DNA of 7,252 nucleotides from Thermoanaerobaculia bacterium (GCA_030150965.1 JASLEW010000688.1:1-7252); one strand, 5' to 3'. Shown: positions 1-5,260, counted from the first letter of the stretch. Numbers and translations are program-made. Notes: a model not told the origin generated them from the letters alone.

Positions 1-285
1 GGCCGGGCCGGCGGCGCCGGCCCCTGCCGGTGGGACGGCGCCCGCGCCGGTCCGGGCGTCGAGCGCCGCGATCCGCGCCGCCACCTGCCCGGCCTGCTGC
101 GAGCCCGGCGGCAGCAGCTCCAGGGCGCGGCGCCAGAGGGCAGTCTCCTCGAGCGGCTCGCCGCGGCGTCCCGCCGCCGCCGCGTCCGCCGCCAGGCTCT
201 TCAGATGATCGGCATGAACCAGCCGCCGGCAGGACGGACAGGCCAGGAGGGAGGGCGCGAGCTCCGTGCCGCAGGCGCAGGTCAT
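1..285 (-). CDS. N-terminus of a probable site-2 protease family protein (partial, runs off the left edge)
   Basis: This is an open frame of 95 codons from an ATG to the window edge with no stop. The protein begins MTCACGTELAPSLLACPSC, so Cys3, Cys5, Cys16 and Cys19 form a small zinc-ribbon-like element. A helical stretch follows, around residues 24-76, including an ALWRRALELLPPGS segment that looks like one TPR-type repeat. The visible part ends in an Ala/Gly/Pro linker. I recall this arrangement (short Cys motif, TPR-like helix, then an M50 peptidase domain) from proteins annotated as site-2 protease family in Acidobacteriota. The HExxH catalytic part would lie outside the window, so the protease assignment is inference. 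The ATG overlaps the TGA of the upstream gene by 4 bp (ATGA), which indicates translational coupling. The coding frame is certain to a good degree; the function is tentative. Confidence 0.72.
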   Translation of the reverse strand, partial: MTCACGTELAPSLLACPSCRRLVHADHLKSLAADAAAAGRRGEPLEETALWRRALELLPPGSQQAGQVAARIAALDARTGAGAVPPAGAGAAGPA

Positions 286-1187
286 GAGCGCCAGCCGGGT
301 GGGGTGACGGCGTGCGGGCCGCTGATGTCCAGGCGCGGACGCCGGTTCAGCTTCCACGCCTCGTAGAGCCCGACGGCGATGATGATGAACCCGATCGGGC
401 TGACGGCGCCGAGGAAGGGCAGGATCGCCGAGACCCCGAGGAGCCGCAGGCCGAAGAGGACATAGGCCGCCGCCGTCGGCGGCCGGCGGGGGCGGGGACC
501 TGCGGCCGGCGGCTGGGCCGCGCTCCCGGAGGGCGTGCTCCCGGCGGGCGCCTGGGCGGCGGCGGCACCTCCCGATGGTGCTGATTGCGCTGACCATGGC
601 GCGGTGCCGGCGTTTCCGGATGGCGTCCCGACGGCGGCGGCGCCTCCCGGCCGAGCGGCGCCGGGGCTTCCGGCCGGCGTCTGGGCGGCGGCGGCCTGAG
701 CGGCCTTGTGCTGTGCCTCGGCCCGTGCCCGGGCGTTGGCGATCAGGACCGGCGCGAAGTGCGAGACGATGGCCAGGTAGGTGAGGAGGATGGCAAGCGC
801 CTGGTAGGGCCAGCCGCCGGCCCCGCGCGCGCCCCAGTGCACCGCCCGGCCCACCAGGTAGCCGACGAGGATCGAGATCAGGGAGAAGTTGTACCCGGTC
901 GCCGCCTGCACCGCGTAGTAGATGCCGGCTCCGGCCGCCGCCGCGCCGAGGCCGGCGGCGGCGGCCCGGGCGAAGCCGGCCGCCCCCGGCCGCGCCGCCA
1001 GCTTCGCCGCCACCCGCTCGTGGCAGGCGGCGCAGCAGATGCGGCCGTTGATCTCGTAATAGGTGCCGCCGAGCGGCTGCCCGCAGGCGGCGCAGCTCTC
1101 CGCCTTCCGGTCGGCGAACTCGGCGCGGTCCAGCTGCAGGCTGAGCGGAGCGTCGGACGGTGCTGCCGGTACCGGTTCGCTGGTCAT
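282..1187 (-). CDS. Membrane protein with N-terminal four-Cys zinc motif, function unknown
   Basis: The gene encodes 301 residues. I chose the ATG at 1187 because AGGAG sits 6 nt upstream and a TATAAT box lies about 25 bp upstream; the longer in-frame extension to 1310 would read through that promoter. Cys32-x2-Cys35 and Cys52-x2-Cys55 make a LIM/zinc-ribbon-like site (CAACGQPLGG...CCAAC). Hydrophobic segments follow at about 72-97, 100-118 and 127-150. A long Ala/Gly/Pro/Ser low-complexity linker covers about 161-238, then two more membrane segments at about 241-258 and 262-278. The C-terminus is short and basic. This looks like an inner-membrane protein with a metal-binding head. It is the first gene of a coupled pair with the putative site-2 protease, so the two may act together at the membrane (inference). 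I do not recognise a named family. Confidence 0.85.
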   Translation of the reverse strand: MTSEPVPAAPSDAPLSLQLDRAEFADRKAESCAACGQPLGGTYYEINGRICCAACHERVAAKLAARPGAAGFARAAAAGLGAAAAGAGIYYAVQAATGYNFSLISILVGYLVGRAVHWGARGAGGWPYQALAILLTYLAIVSHFAPVLIANARARAEAQHKAAQAAAAQTPAGSPGAARPGGAAAVGTPSGNAGTAPWSAQSAPSGGAAAAQAPAGSTPSGSAAQPPAAGPRPRRPPTAAAYVLFGLRLLGVSAILPFLGAVSPIGFIIIAVGLYEAWKLNRRPRLDISGPHAVTPPGWRS

Positions 1188-1210
1188 CTGGGGCTCCTGG
1201 CAAAGATTTC

Positions 1211-1216
1211 CATTAT
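1211..1216 (+). promoter_or_regulatory. Possible plus-strand -10 box (CATTAT) overlapping the divergent TATAAT
   Basis: CATTAT matches TATAAT at four of six positions, including the key A2 and T6. It ends 5 bp before the GTG at 1222, so transcription would begin at about that GTG and give a leaderless livF mRNA. The site is shared with the minus-strand TATAAT, which makes a near-symmetric bidirectional -10. This is inferred from spacing only. Confidence 0.3.
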
Positions 1217-1217
1217 A
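1212..1217 (-). promoter_or_regulatory. -10 box (TATAAT) of the zinc-motif membrane protein gene
   Basis: The minus strand reads a perfect TATAAT in an otherwise extremely GC-rich stretch, ending 24 bp before the ATG at 1187. That predicts a leader of roughly 18 nt containing the AGGAG Shine-Dalgarno. I see no convincing -35 hexamer at 16-18 bp upstream. Confidence 0.6.
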
Positions 1218-1221
1218 CCGT

Positions 1222-2010
1222 GTGGCCGTGTGCTCGTTTACTTGGCGTTCGGGGGCGGCGGCGGGGGCGCCGGCGGCGGCGGGGGGCACTGAGCCCCTCC
1301 TCGCCGTCACCGGCCTCGAGGTGGCCTACGGCGCCATCCAGGTCGTCTGGGGAGTCGATCTCGCCCTCCAGGCAGGGCAGGTGGCGGCCATCCTCGGACC
1401 CAACGGCGCCGGCAAGACCACCGTGCTCCGGGCCGTGGCCGGCCTCGTCCCGTCCCTGCGGGGAGCCATCCGCTTCGCCGGCCGCGACCTGACGCGGGAG
1501 CCGGCGCACGAGCGGGTGGCGCGCCGCCTCTGCCTGGTGCCCGAGGGGCGGCAGCTCTGGCCGCGCATGACGGTCGAGGAGAACCTGCTGATGGGCGCCT
1601 ACTCCCCGGCGCTGCGCGGCGGCGCACGGCAGGAGATCGAGCGCGTCTACGGCCTGTTCCCGCACCTGGCCGAGCGGCGCCGCCAGCTCGCCGGCACGCT
1701 CTCCGGCGGCGAGCAGCAGCTGTGCGCCATCGGCCGCGGCCTGATGGGCCGGCCGCTCCTGCTGCTGCTCGACGAGCCCTCGCTCGGCCTCGCCCCGCTG
1801 ATGGCCGCCCAGGTGTTCGAGCTCGTCCGCCGCATCGCCGCAGGCGGCGTCGGCATCCTCCTCGCCGCGCAGAACGCGCACCAGGCGCTGGCGGTCGCCG
1901 CCCACGCCTGGGTGATGGAGTCGGGGCGGGTGCAGCTGGCCGGCACCAGCGCCGAGCTGCGGGCGAGCCGCCACGTGCAGGCGGCCTACCTGGGCGAGGA
2001 GGAGCCGTGA
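1222..2010 (+). CDS. livF: Branched-chain amino acid-type ABC transporter ATP-binding protein (LivF-like)
   Basis: This is a 262-residue ATPase of the LivF class, which powers HAAT-family import of branched-chain amino acids or related compounds on the cytoplasmic face of LivHM-type permeases. Visible elements from the GTG at 1222 are: A-loop Tyr36 in LEVAYG; Walker A GPNGAGKTT (59-67); the LivF-typical LVPEGRQLW after the Q-loop region; signature LSGGEQQ (160-166); Walker B ending in DEP (Asp184-Glu185); and D-loop SLGLAP. LivF normally has VEQN near the switch region; here it reads AAQN (215-218), so the usual Glu is Ala. The start is uncertain. The only plausible in-frame starts before the domain are GTG 1222 and GTG 1228, neither with a Shine-Dalgarno, and both add about 25 low-complexity Ala/Gly residues ahead of the normal LivF start. 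No livG, livH, livM or livK lies nearby; both neighbours are on the opposite strand. Confidence 0.88.
   Translation: MAVCSFTWRSGAAAGAPAAAGGTEPLLAVTGLEVAYGAIQVVWGVDLALQAGQVAAILGPNGAGKTTVLRAVAGLVPSLRGAIRFAGRDLTREPAHERVARRLCLVPEGRQLWPRMTVEENLLMGAYSPALRGGARQEIERVYGLFPHLAERRRQLAGTLSGGEQQLCAIGRGLMGRPLLLLLDEPSLGLAPLMAAQVFELVRRIAAGGVGILLAAQNAHQALAVAAHAWVMESGRVQLAGTSAELRASRHVQAAYLGEEEP
1250..1287 (+). repeat. GGC/GGG-rich low-complexity tract at the livF N-terminus
   Basis: The stretch is almost pure G and C, built from GGC and GGG triplets. It encodes Ala/Gly residues in the livF frame and Gly in the next frame, where a TGA follows at 1290-1292. Such tracts are prone to slippage and to sequencing or assembly error, and this makes the livF start uncertain. 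Confidence 0.6.
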
Positions 2011-2038
2011 GCGGCGGCAGCGGGCGAGTCCGGGGCCG

Positions 2039-2130
2039 ACCGGCCTGAGCGGCCTTCCGGCGGGCCTCGGCCGGCCTGAGGCGGCCACCCGGCGGACCCG
2101 GCCGGCCGGAGCGGCCTTCCGGCGGGCTCG
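2039..2130. repeat. Three tandem imperfect ~31-bp GC-rich repeats between convergent genes
   Basis: Units lie at 2039-2069, 2070-2100 and 2101-2130. Each carries a CGGCC-(T/G)GAG-CGGCC type core followed by a CCGGCGG element. Units 1 and 3 share GAGCGGCCTTCCGGCGGGC exactly. Every unit has GGCC on both sides of a 4-6 nt spacer, so each can fold into a short hairpin on either strand. The array sits between the livF stop (2010) and the stop of the convergent AraC-type gene (2190). It may therefore act as a bidirectional transcription terminator or an mRNA 3'-end stabiliser, although there is no T tract. The core GCGGCCTGAGCGGCCTT-like string also occurs at 691-707 inside the zinc-motif protein gene, where its Ala-rich coding can explain it. 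Confidence 0.6.
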
Positions 2131-2189
2131 GCGGCGTGCATCGCGTCCATCTCCTTGCGGCCCGGCCGGCATGGCGTGGCAGGCCGATC

Positions 2190-3026
2190 TCACCGGGCGC
2201 CCGGGGCGTCCTCGGCCTCGTCGGCGCCGGCGGCACGGCGGAAGTAGCGTCCGGGGGTCGTCCCCAGGGCGCGGCGGAAGGCGGCGACGAAGGCGCTGGC
2301 GCTGTCGTAGCCGGCGGCGCTCGCCACCGCGGTGACCGGCCGGCCGCCGGCGAGCAGCTGCAGGGCATGGAGGAGGCGCACCCGCTGGCGCCAGAGGCCG
2401 AACGGCAGGCCGGTCTCGGCCCGGAACAGCCGCTCCAGGGTGCGCGCGCTCGCCGCCGCCCCCCGCGCCACCTCCTCCAGGCGGTGCCGGGCCTCGGGGG
2501 CGGCGCGGATCAGGCGGGCGGCGCGGACGGCGCGCGGATCGCGCGGCATCGGCAGGTCGAGCGGCACGAGCGGCAGCAGGGTCAGCTCGTCGAGCAGCAC
2601 GGCGAGCAGGTGCCGCTCGGCGGCGCGCCGCCGGTCGAGGGTCTGGAGGCGCATCGCGCGGCGCAGCACCTCGCGCAGCAGCGGCGAGATCTCGACCGCC
2701 CGGCAGGCGCCGGGCAGCCGCCGGCCGAGCGCGCCGCCGAGCGCGCGGCTCAGGTAGAGCGCCCGCATGGCGACGCCGCCCGCCACCTCCACGCTGTGCT
2801 GCACGCCGGGCGGCACCCACACCGCCTGATGCGCCGGGACCACCCACAGGCCCGCGTCCGTGTGCACCGTCAGCATGCCGCGCGCGGCGAAGAGCAGCTG
2901 CCCCCAGTCGCTCCTGCGGTCGCGCCAAGTGTAGGCGGCGGCCCAGGCGACCGATATGGCCCGCACCTGCGGCCCGCTGTCACGCTCCTTGCGCGCGGCC
3001 TGTCCACCTTGGCGGATTCGCGACAT
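2190..3026 (-). CDS. AraC-family transcriptional regulator with cupin-type N-terminus
   Basis: The 278-residue protein has two parts. Residues about 20-110 form a cupin-like sensor half, seen in QLLFAARGMLTVHTDAGLWVVP and AVWVPPGVQHSVEVAGGVAMRALYL (positions 43-92). This is the pattern of AraC regulators that sit beside small metabolic or efflux genes. The usual His-x-His cupin strand is replaced by RDRRSD (35-40), so metal binding there is doubtful. Residues about 165-262 form the double helix-turn-helix: LEEVARGAAASARTLERLFR is the first HTH and VTAVASAAGYDSASAFVAAF the second, followed by the family-typical GTTPGRYF. The ATG at 3026 follows AGGAA with almost no spacing, so a leaderless or weakly led start is likely. 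A 12-bp palindrome (2193-2204) lies at the 3' end. The gene diverges from the VOC gene, which is a likely target (inference). The inducer is unknown. Confidence 0.92.
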   Translation of the reverse strand: MSRIRQGGQAARKERDSGPQVRAISVAWAAAYTWRDRRSDWGQLLFAARGMLTVHTDAGLWVVPAHQAVWVPPGVQHSVEVAGGVAMRALYLSRALGGALGRRLPGACRAVEISPLLREVLRRAMRLQTLDRRRAAERHLLAVLLDELTLLPLVPLDLPMPRDPRAVRAARLIRAAPEARHRLEEVARGAAASARTLERLFRAETGLPFGLWRQRVRLLHALQLLAGGRPVTAVASAAGYDSASAFVAAFRRALGTTPGRYFRRAAGADEAEDAPGAR

Positions 3027-3034
3027 TTCCTGGC

Positions 3035-3064
3035 AGTGTATGGCTACTGCGTAGGACCGGTCGA
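3035..3064 (-). promoter_or_regulatory. Candidate promoter of the AraC-family gene
   Basis: On the minus strand, TCGACC (3064-3059, four of six matches to TTGACA) is followed by an 18-bp spacer and TACACT (3040-3035, four of six matches to TATAAT). The -10 ends 8 bp before the ATG at 3026, so the transcript would have a leader of only about 1-3 nt. This was read by eye from consensus and is not proven. Confidence 0.35.
3044..3062. promoter_or_regulatory. Adjacent palindromes, candidate operator in the araC-type/VOC divergent region
   Basis: CTAC-TGC-GTAG (3044-3054) is an inverted repeat, followed directly by the perfect 8-bp palindrome GACCGGTC (3055-3062). Both lie within the predicted AraC-gene promoter spacer and upstream of the VOC gene. 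A regulator bound here could control both directions. AraC proteins often prefer direct repeats, so the binding protein is uncertain. Confidence 0.3.
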
Positions 3065-3185
3065 GATTTATCGTGGGGCCTGTTCAGACCGCCGCCAGGG
3101 GAACCGGACGTCGGGGTGCGTGGCGAGTGCCGGCCTGCGGCCGCCGAGGGAGGAACCCGCCGGATCGTCCAGCGGAGCGAGGGAA

Positions 3186-3191
3186 AAGGAG
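3186..3191 (+). promoter_or_regulatory. Shine-Dalgarno AAGGAG of the VOC gene
   Basis: AAGGAG lies 9 nt before the ATG at 3201. This supports that start over the internal ATG at 3288, which has no comparable ribosome binding site. Confidence 0.7.
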
Positions 3192-3200
3192 AAGCCGGAG

Positions 3201-3668
3201 ATGCCGACGAAGCCAACAGCGCCAACGGCTGCACAGACGCCGAAGCCGAGGACGCCGAAGCCGCCGCGGGCGCGCCAGGCCGTGAGCATGGCGCATTTCG
3301 CCATCAACGCCGACGACCTCGACCGGGCGCGGCGCTTCTATGAACGGGTGCTCGGCTGGCGCTTCGAGCCCTGGGGGCCGCCGGGCTTCCTGCAGATCTT
3401 CACCGAAGCCGGCGACCCGCCCGGCATCCGCGGCGCCCTGCAGCAGCGCCGCGAGCTGGTGCCCGGGCAGCGCACGATCGGCTACGAGTGCAGCGTCGCG
3501 GTCCAGGACGTCGATGCCGTGGCCGCCGCGGTGACCGCCAACGGCGGCACCATCCTCATCCCGCGCACCCTCATCCCCACCGTCGGACACCTCATCTTCT
3601 TCCGCGATCCGGAAGGCAACGTCTGCGGCGCCATGCAATTCGATCCGTCCGCCCAGGACGAGATCTGA
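3201..3668 (+). CDS. VOC family (glyoxalase/bleomycin-resistance fold) protein
   Basis: The gene encodes 155 residues. After a 29-residue Pro/Thr/Lys/Arg-rich tail (two TPKP units), the VOC fold starts at Met30 with MAHFAINADDLDRARRFYERVLGWRFEP. It ends with GHLIFFRDPEGNVCGAMQFDP (129-149), the classic final strand pair of the family. His32 and His130 are plausible metal ligands. The final-strand acidic ligand common in VOC enzymes is not obvious, since Gln146 lies near that place, so catalysis may be altered or absent. Length without the tail (about 126) is typical for a single VOC domain pair. VOC proteins include glyoxalases, dioxygenases and antibiotic-binding proteins; the substrate cannot be told here. 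The gene is followed 23 bp later by the NTF2-like gene on the same strand and diverges from the AraC-type regulator, which may control it. Confidence 0.92.
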   Translation: MPTKPTAPTAAQTPKPRTPKPPRARQAVSMAHFAINADDLDRARRFYERVLGWRFEPWGPPGFLQIFTEAGDPPGIRGALQQRRELVPGQRTIGYECSVAVQDVDAVAAAVTANGGTILIPRTLIPTVGHLIFFRDPEGNVCGAMQFDPSAQDEI

Positions 3669-3691
3669 ACGGCGCCGCCAAGGAGAGGGCG

Positions 3692-4216
3692 ATGGCGAAT
3701 CGGAGAGTCAAGATCAAGCACGCGGCGGTGCTCGCGCTGACCCTGGGGGCGGCCGCCGCCGGCGGCGCGCGCTGCCTGCGCGCCCAGGAGATGTCCGAGG
3801 CGCAGGCGGCGGCGGTCCGCCGGGGCGTCCAGGCGACCATGGACGCCTACCGCGAGCTTGCCGGCGCCGGCAAATGGGACGAGCTGATGCGCCTCTATGC
3901 CGACGATCCGCGTTTCCGCTGGGTGTCGCGGGGCACCGTGGAGGCCAGGTCGGTCGAGCAGATCCGCAAGGCGCTCACCGGCCTGCCTCCCGGCACGCGC
4001 GCCGAGAACACCTTCCAGGATCTGGAGATCACGCCGCTGGCGCCGGGCGTGGCGGCGGTGACCACGCTCTTCCGGACGCGGGTGATCGAGCCGAACGGGC
4101 ACGAGCTCGGGTTCGGCGGCGCGATGACCATGACGCTCGTCGAGCGGCCGGAGGGTTGGCGCATCCTCTACGGTCACTCGTCGTCGCCGCCCCCGCGAGG
4201 CCCCGCGGGCAGGTGA
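3692..4216 (+). CDS. Exported NTF2/SnoaL-like (DUF4440-type) protein
   Basis: The gene encodes 174 residues. The first 33 look like a signal peptide: basic MANRRVKIKH, hydrophobic AAVLALTLGAAAAGGA, then a likely cleavage at RAQ-E (Gln32/Glu33). The mature part resembles the cone-shaped NTF2 fold. A long helix (about 38-60, VRRGVQATMDAYRELAG) leads to KWDELMRLYADDPRFRWVSRG and an IRKAL helix. Beta strands follow, with AVTTLFRTRVIEPNG and the family-like closing segment MTMTLVERPEGWRILYGHSS (145-164). Members are small pocket proteins that bind or convert small hydrophobic molecules; no catalytic set is identifiable. AAGGAG lies 6 nt before the ATG. The gene probably forms an operon with the VOC gene. 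It ends in a short Ser/Pro/Arg tail. Confidence 0.88.
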   Translation: MANRRVKIKHAAVLALTLGAAAAGGARCLRAQEMSEAQAAAVRRGVQATMDAYRELAGAGKWDELMRLYADDPRFRWVSRGTVEARSVEQIRKALTGLPPGTRAENTFQDLEITPLAPGVAAVTTLFRTRVIEPNGHELGFGGAMTMTLVERPEGWRILYGHSSSPPPRGPAGR

Positions 4217-4249
4217 CTCCCCCTGCGCCATGGAGGTGCGGGAGGCCGG

Positions 4250-4284
4250 GTGGGCGGGACGGCTGGCGATCCCAGCCTGCCCAC
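4250..4284. terminator. Two-tier hairpin between convergent genes, candidate bidirectional terminator
   Basis: The inner stem GGCTGG/CCAGCC (4261-4266 with 4272-4277, loop CGATC) is extended by an outer stem GTGGGC/GCCCAC (4250-4255 with 4279-4284) across an asymmetric internal loop. It sits 34 bp after the NTF2-like stop and 40 bp beyond the stop of the convergent peptide gene. There is no T tract on either side, so it is not a canonical intrinsic terminator. The rest of 4217-4323 shows no gene. Confidence 0.45.
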
Positions 4285-4323
4285 GCCCGCGCCCGCCTGC
4301 CGCTGTCCGTCTGACCAGGGCCG

Positions 4324-4476
4324 CTACGGGCAGGAGCCGCCGAGGGTGCAGCCGGCGCAGAAGGTGAAGCGGCCGCTGCCGACCGCGGCGGCCACCAGGG
4401 GCGCCTCGTGCGGCGCGAGCGCCTGCAGGGTTTCCTTGCTCAGAGCCAGCTTGGCGGGGTTCTTGTCGATCTTCAC
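4324..4476 (-). CDS. Putative RiPP precursor peptide with class I lanthipeptide-type leader (50 aa)
   Basis: This short gene starts with GTG and ends with TAG. It encodes a leader-like half, MKIDKNPAKLALSKETLQAL (1-20), followed by an Ala-rich joint (APHEAPLVAAAVGSG) and a C-terminal core RFTFCAGCTLGGSCP (36-50). The KLxLxKETLxxL pattern matches the leader motif of short precursors annotated as class I lanthipeptides, which I recall from Acidobacteriota and Bacteroidota genomes. The tail has Cys40, Cys43 and Cys49 with Thr38, Thr44 and Ser48 (and Ser34), so (methyl)lanthionine rings are possible; disulfides or other Cys chemistry are alternatives. A strong AAGGAG lies 5 nt before the GTG. No LanB/LanC dehydratase-cyclase, radical SAM enzyme, protease or dedicated exporter is in the window, so the modifying enzymes are elsewhere or absent. 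No double-Gly leader cleavage site is obvious. Coding status is well supported; product class is inference. Confidence 0.75.
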   Translation of the reverse strand: MKIDKNPAKLALSKETLQALAPHEAPLVAAAVGSGRFTFCAGCTLGGSCP

Positions 4477-4481
4477 CGGAT

Positions 4482-4487
4482 CTCCTT
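4482..4487 (-). promoter_or_regulatory. Shine-Dalgarno AAGGAG that fixes the GTG start of the precursor peptide
   Basis: The minus strand reads AAGGAG, then ATCCG, then GTG at 4476. The spacing is optimal. It is among the best ribosome binding sites in the window and supports real translation of this short gene. Confidence 0.75.
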
Positions 4488-4526
4488 TCCGTGGTCGTTT
4501 GCGGTCGTCCTCGACGTCATGGCGGA

Positions 4527-4543
4527 GCGCCGCATCCCGGCGC
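4527..4543. terminator. GC hairpin downstream of the secreted four-Cys protein gene
   Basis: GCGCCG (4527-4532) pairs with CGGCGC (4538-4543) around a CATCC loop. It lies about 56 bp past the stop of the minus-strand gene ending at 4599 and about 50 bp upstream of the peptide start. It could end the upstream transcript or be a 5'-leader structure for the peptide mRNA. No T tract follows, so this is weak evidence. Confidence 0.3.
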
Positions 4544-4598
4544 CGCGGCCCCTTCTACCATGAGCGGCGCGCCGGCCGCGCGGCGGAATGCGGCCGTC

Positions 4599-5249
4599 TC
4601 AGCCACCCGGCCGCGCCGGCGCCGGCGGTTGACGGGGCGGCGGCAGCAGGCGGAGCGTCGCCTCGTCGAACAGGGGCGTTTCCTGGCCGACGCGCACGAA
4701 GAGCACCCTGCGGGCACCGGTCGCCGGCTGCGCCTCGAAGTACTGGATGCCGTCGGGGGCCGCGCCCCAATCGCCGCAGGGGGGATCGGGCACGCCGTCC
4801 TCGTGCTTCCGGTCCAGCTCCTTCTGGTAGGCGGCATCCGGCACGAAGGTGAAGCGCTTCGCGCCGGGCGGCGTGGTCCCCTCCTTGTAAGGGCGCAGCA
4901 CGCAGCGCGCCGCCACCCGGCGGGCGGTGCGCTGGTCGAAGATGCGGCGGATGCCCGCCTCCGGCGTCTCGCCGTCGGCGAGCGGCAGCACATCGACCAC
5001 CGGCTCGGTCTTGCCGCCGGCGTCGGACCAGCGCATGCGCAGCCCGTTGGCGTCGGTGACGAAGCCGATCTTGCGCGAGCCGAGATCGCAACGCTCGGTC
5101 CAGGCTTCGAGCCCGAGGGCGGGAGCGGAAAGCCTGCTCCACGTGCAGCCCTTCTCCGGCTGGCGCGACGGGCCGCCGGGCTGCTGGGCGCCAGCCGGCC
5201 AGGCGAGCAGCGCGGCGAGCGCCGCGGCGGCAACCACTCGTCTGGGCAT
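4599..5249 (-). CDS. Secreted four-cysteine protein of unknown function
   Basis: The gene encodes 216 residues. The ATG at 5249 is preferred because it begins a clean signal peptide: MPRR, then VVAAAALAALLAWPAG, with cleavage near AGAQ-Q (about 22). The in-frame extension to 5405 reads as Arg/Pro-rich noncoding sequence. The mature protein has four cysteines (35, 54, 116, 158), suggesting two disulfides in the periplasm or outside. It is rich in short strands and has conserved-looking segments GLEAWTERCDLGSRKIGFV (46-64), GETPEAGIRRIF (93-104), FVPDAAYQKELD (135-146), VPDPPCGDWG (153-162) and LFVRVGQETPLFDEATLR (183-200). The C-terminus is Pro/Arg-rich. I recall uncharacterised proteins of this look in several Gram-negative phyla, but I cannot name a domain or activity. 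The peptide gene follows 122 bp downstream on the same strand. Confidence 0.85.
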   Translation of the reverse strand: MPRRVVAAAALAALLAWPAGAQQPGGPSRQPEKGCTWSRLSAPALGLEAWTERCDLGSRKIGFVTDANGLRMRWSDAGGKTEPVVDVLPLADGETPEAGIRRIFDQRTARRVAARCVLRPYKEGTTPPGAKRFTFVPDAAYQKELDRKHEDGVPDPPCGDWGAAPDGIQYFEAQPATGARRVLFVRVGQETPLFDEATLRLLPPPRQPPAPARPGG

Positions 5250-5254
5250 GCCCA

Positions 5255-5260
5255 AGTCTA
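5255..5260 (-). promoter_or_regulatory. -10-like TAGACT directly upstream of the secreted protein start
   Basis: TAGACT ends 5 bp before the ATG at 5249, which would place the transcription start at or beside the ATG. No Shine-Dalgarno precedes this ATG, so a leaderless mRNA is plausible. No clear -35 is seen. Confidence 0.35.

Noticed and set aside
30..287. 85-codon plus-strand open frame at the left edge
   Set aside because: It is antisense to the better-supported minus-strand coding frame with Cys motifs and ATGA coupling; its product is Arg/Pro low complexity.
691..707. Copy of the 2039-2130 repeat core inside the zinc-motif protein gene
   Set aside because: It falls in the Ala/Gln-rich linker, where GCC-type codons make such strings likely by chance; one copy is not evidence of a dispersed repeat.
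1063..1221. Longer livF start inside the divergent gene
   Set aside because: It would overlap the zinc-motif gene and its promoter; the peptide is an antisense reading with no similarity to LivF.
1213..2928. 571-codon minus-strand open frame across livF and the AraC-type gene
   Set aside because: It overlaps real genes on both strands and gives a low-complexity Arg/Ala/Pro product.
2136..3200. Long in-frame extension upstream of the VOC gene
   Set aside because: It is antisense to the AraC-family gene and compositionally unlike protein; the Shine-Dalgarno at 3186 fixes the VOC start at 3201.
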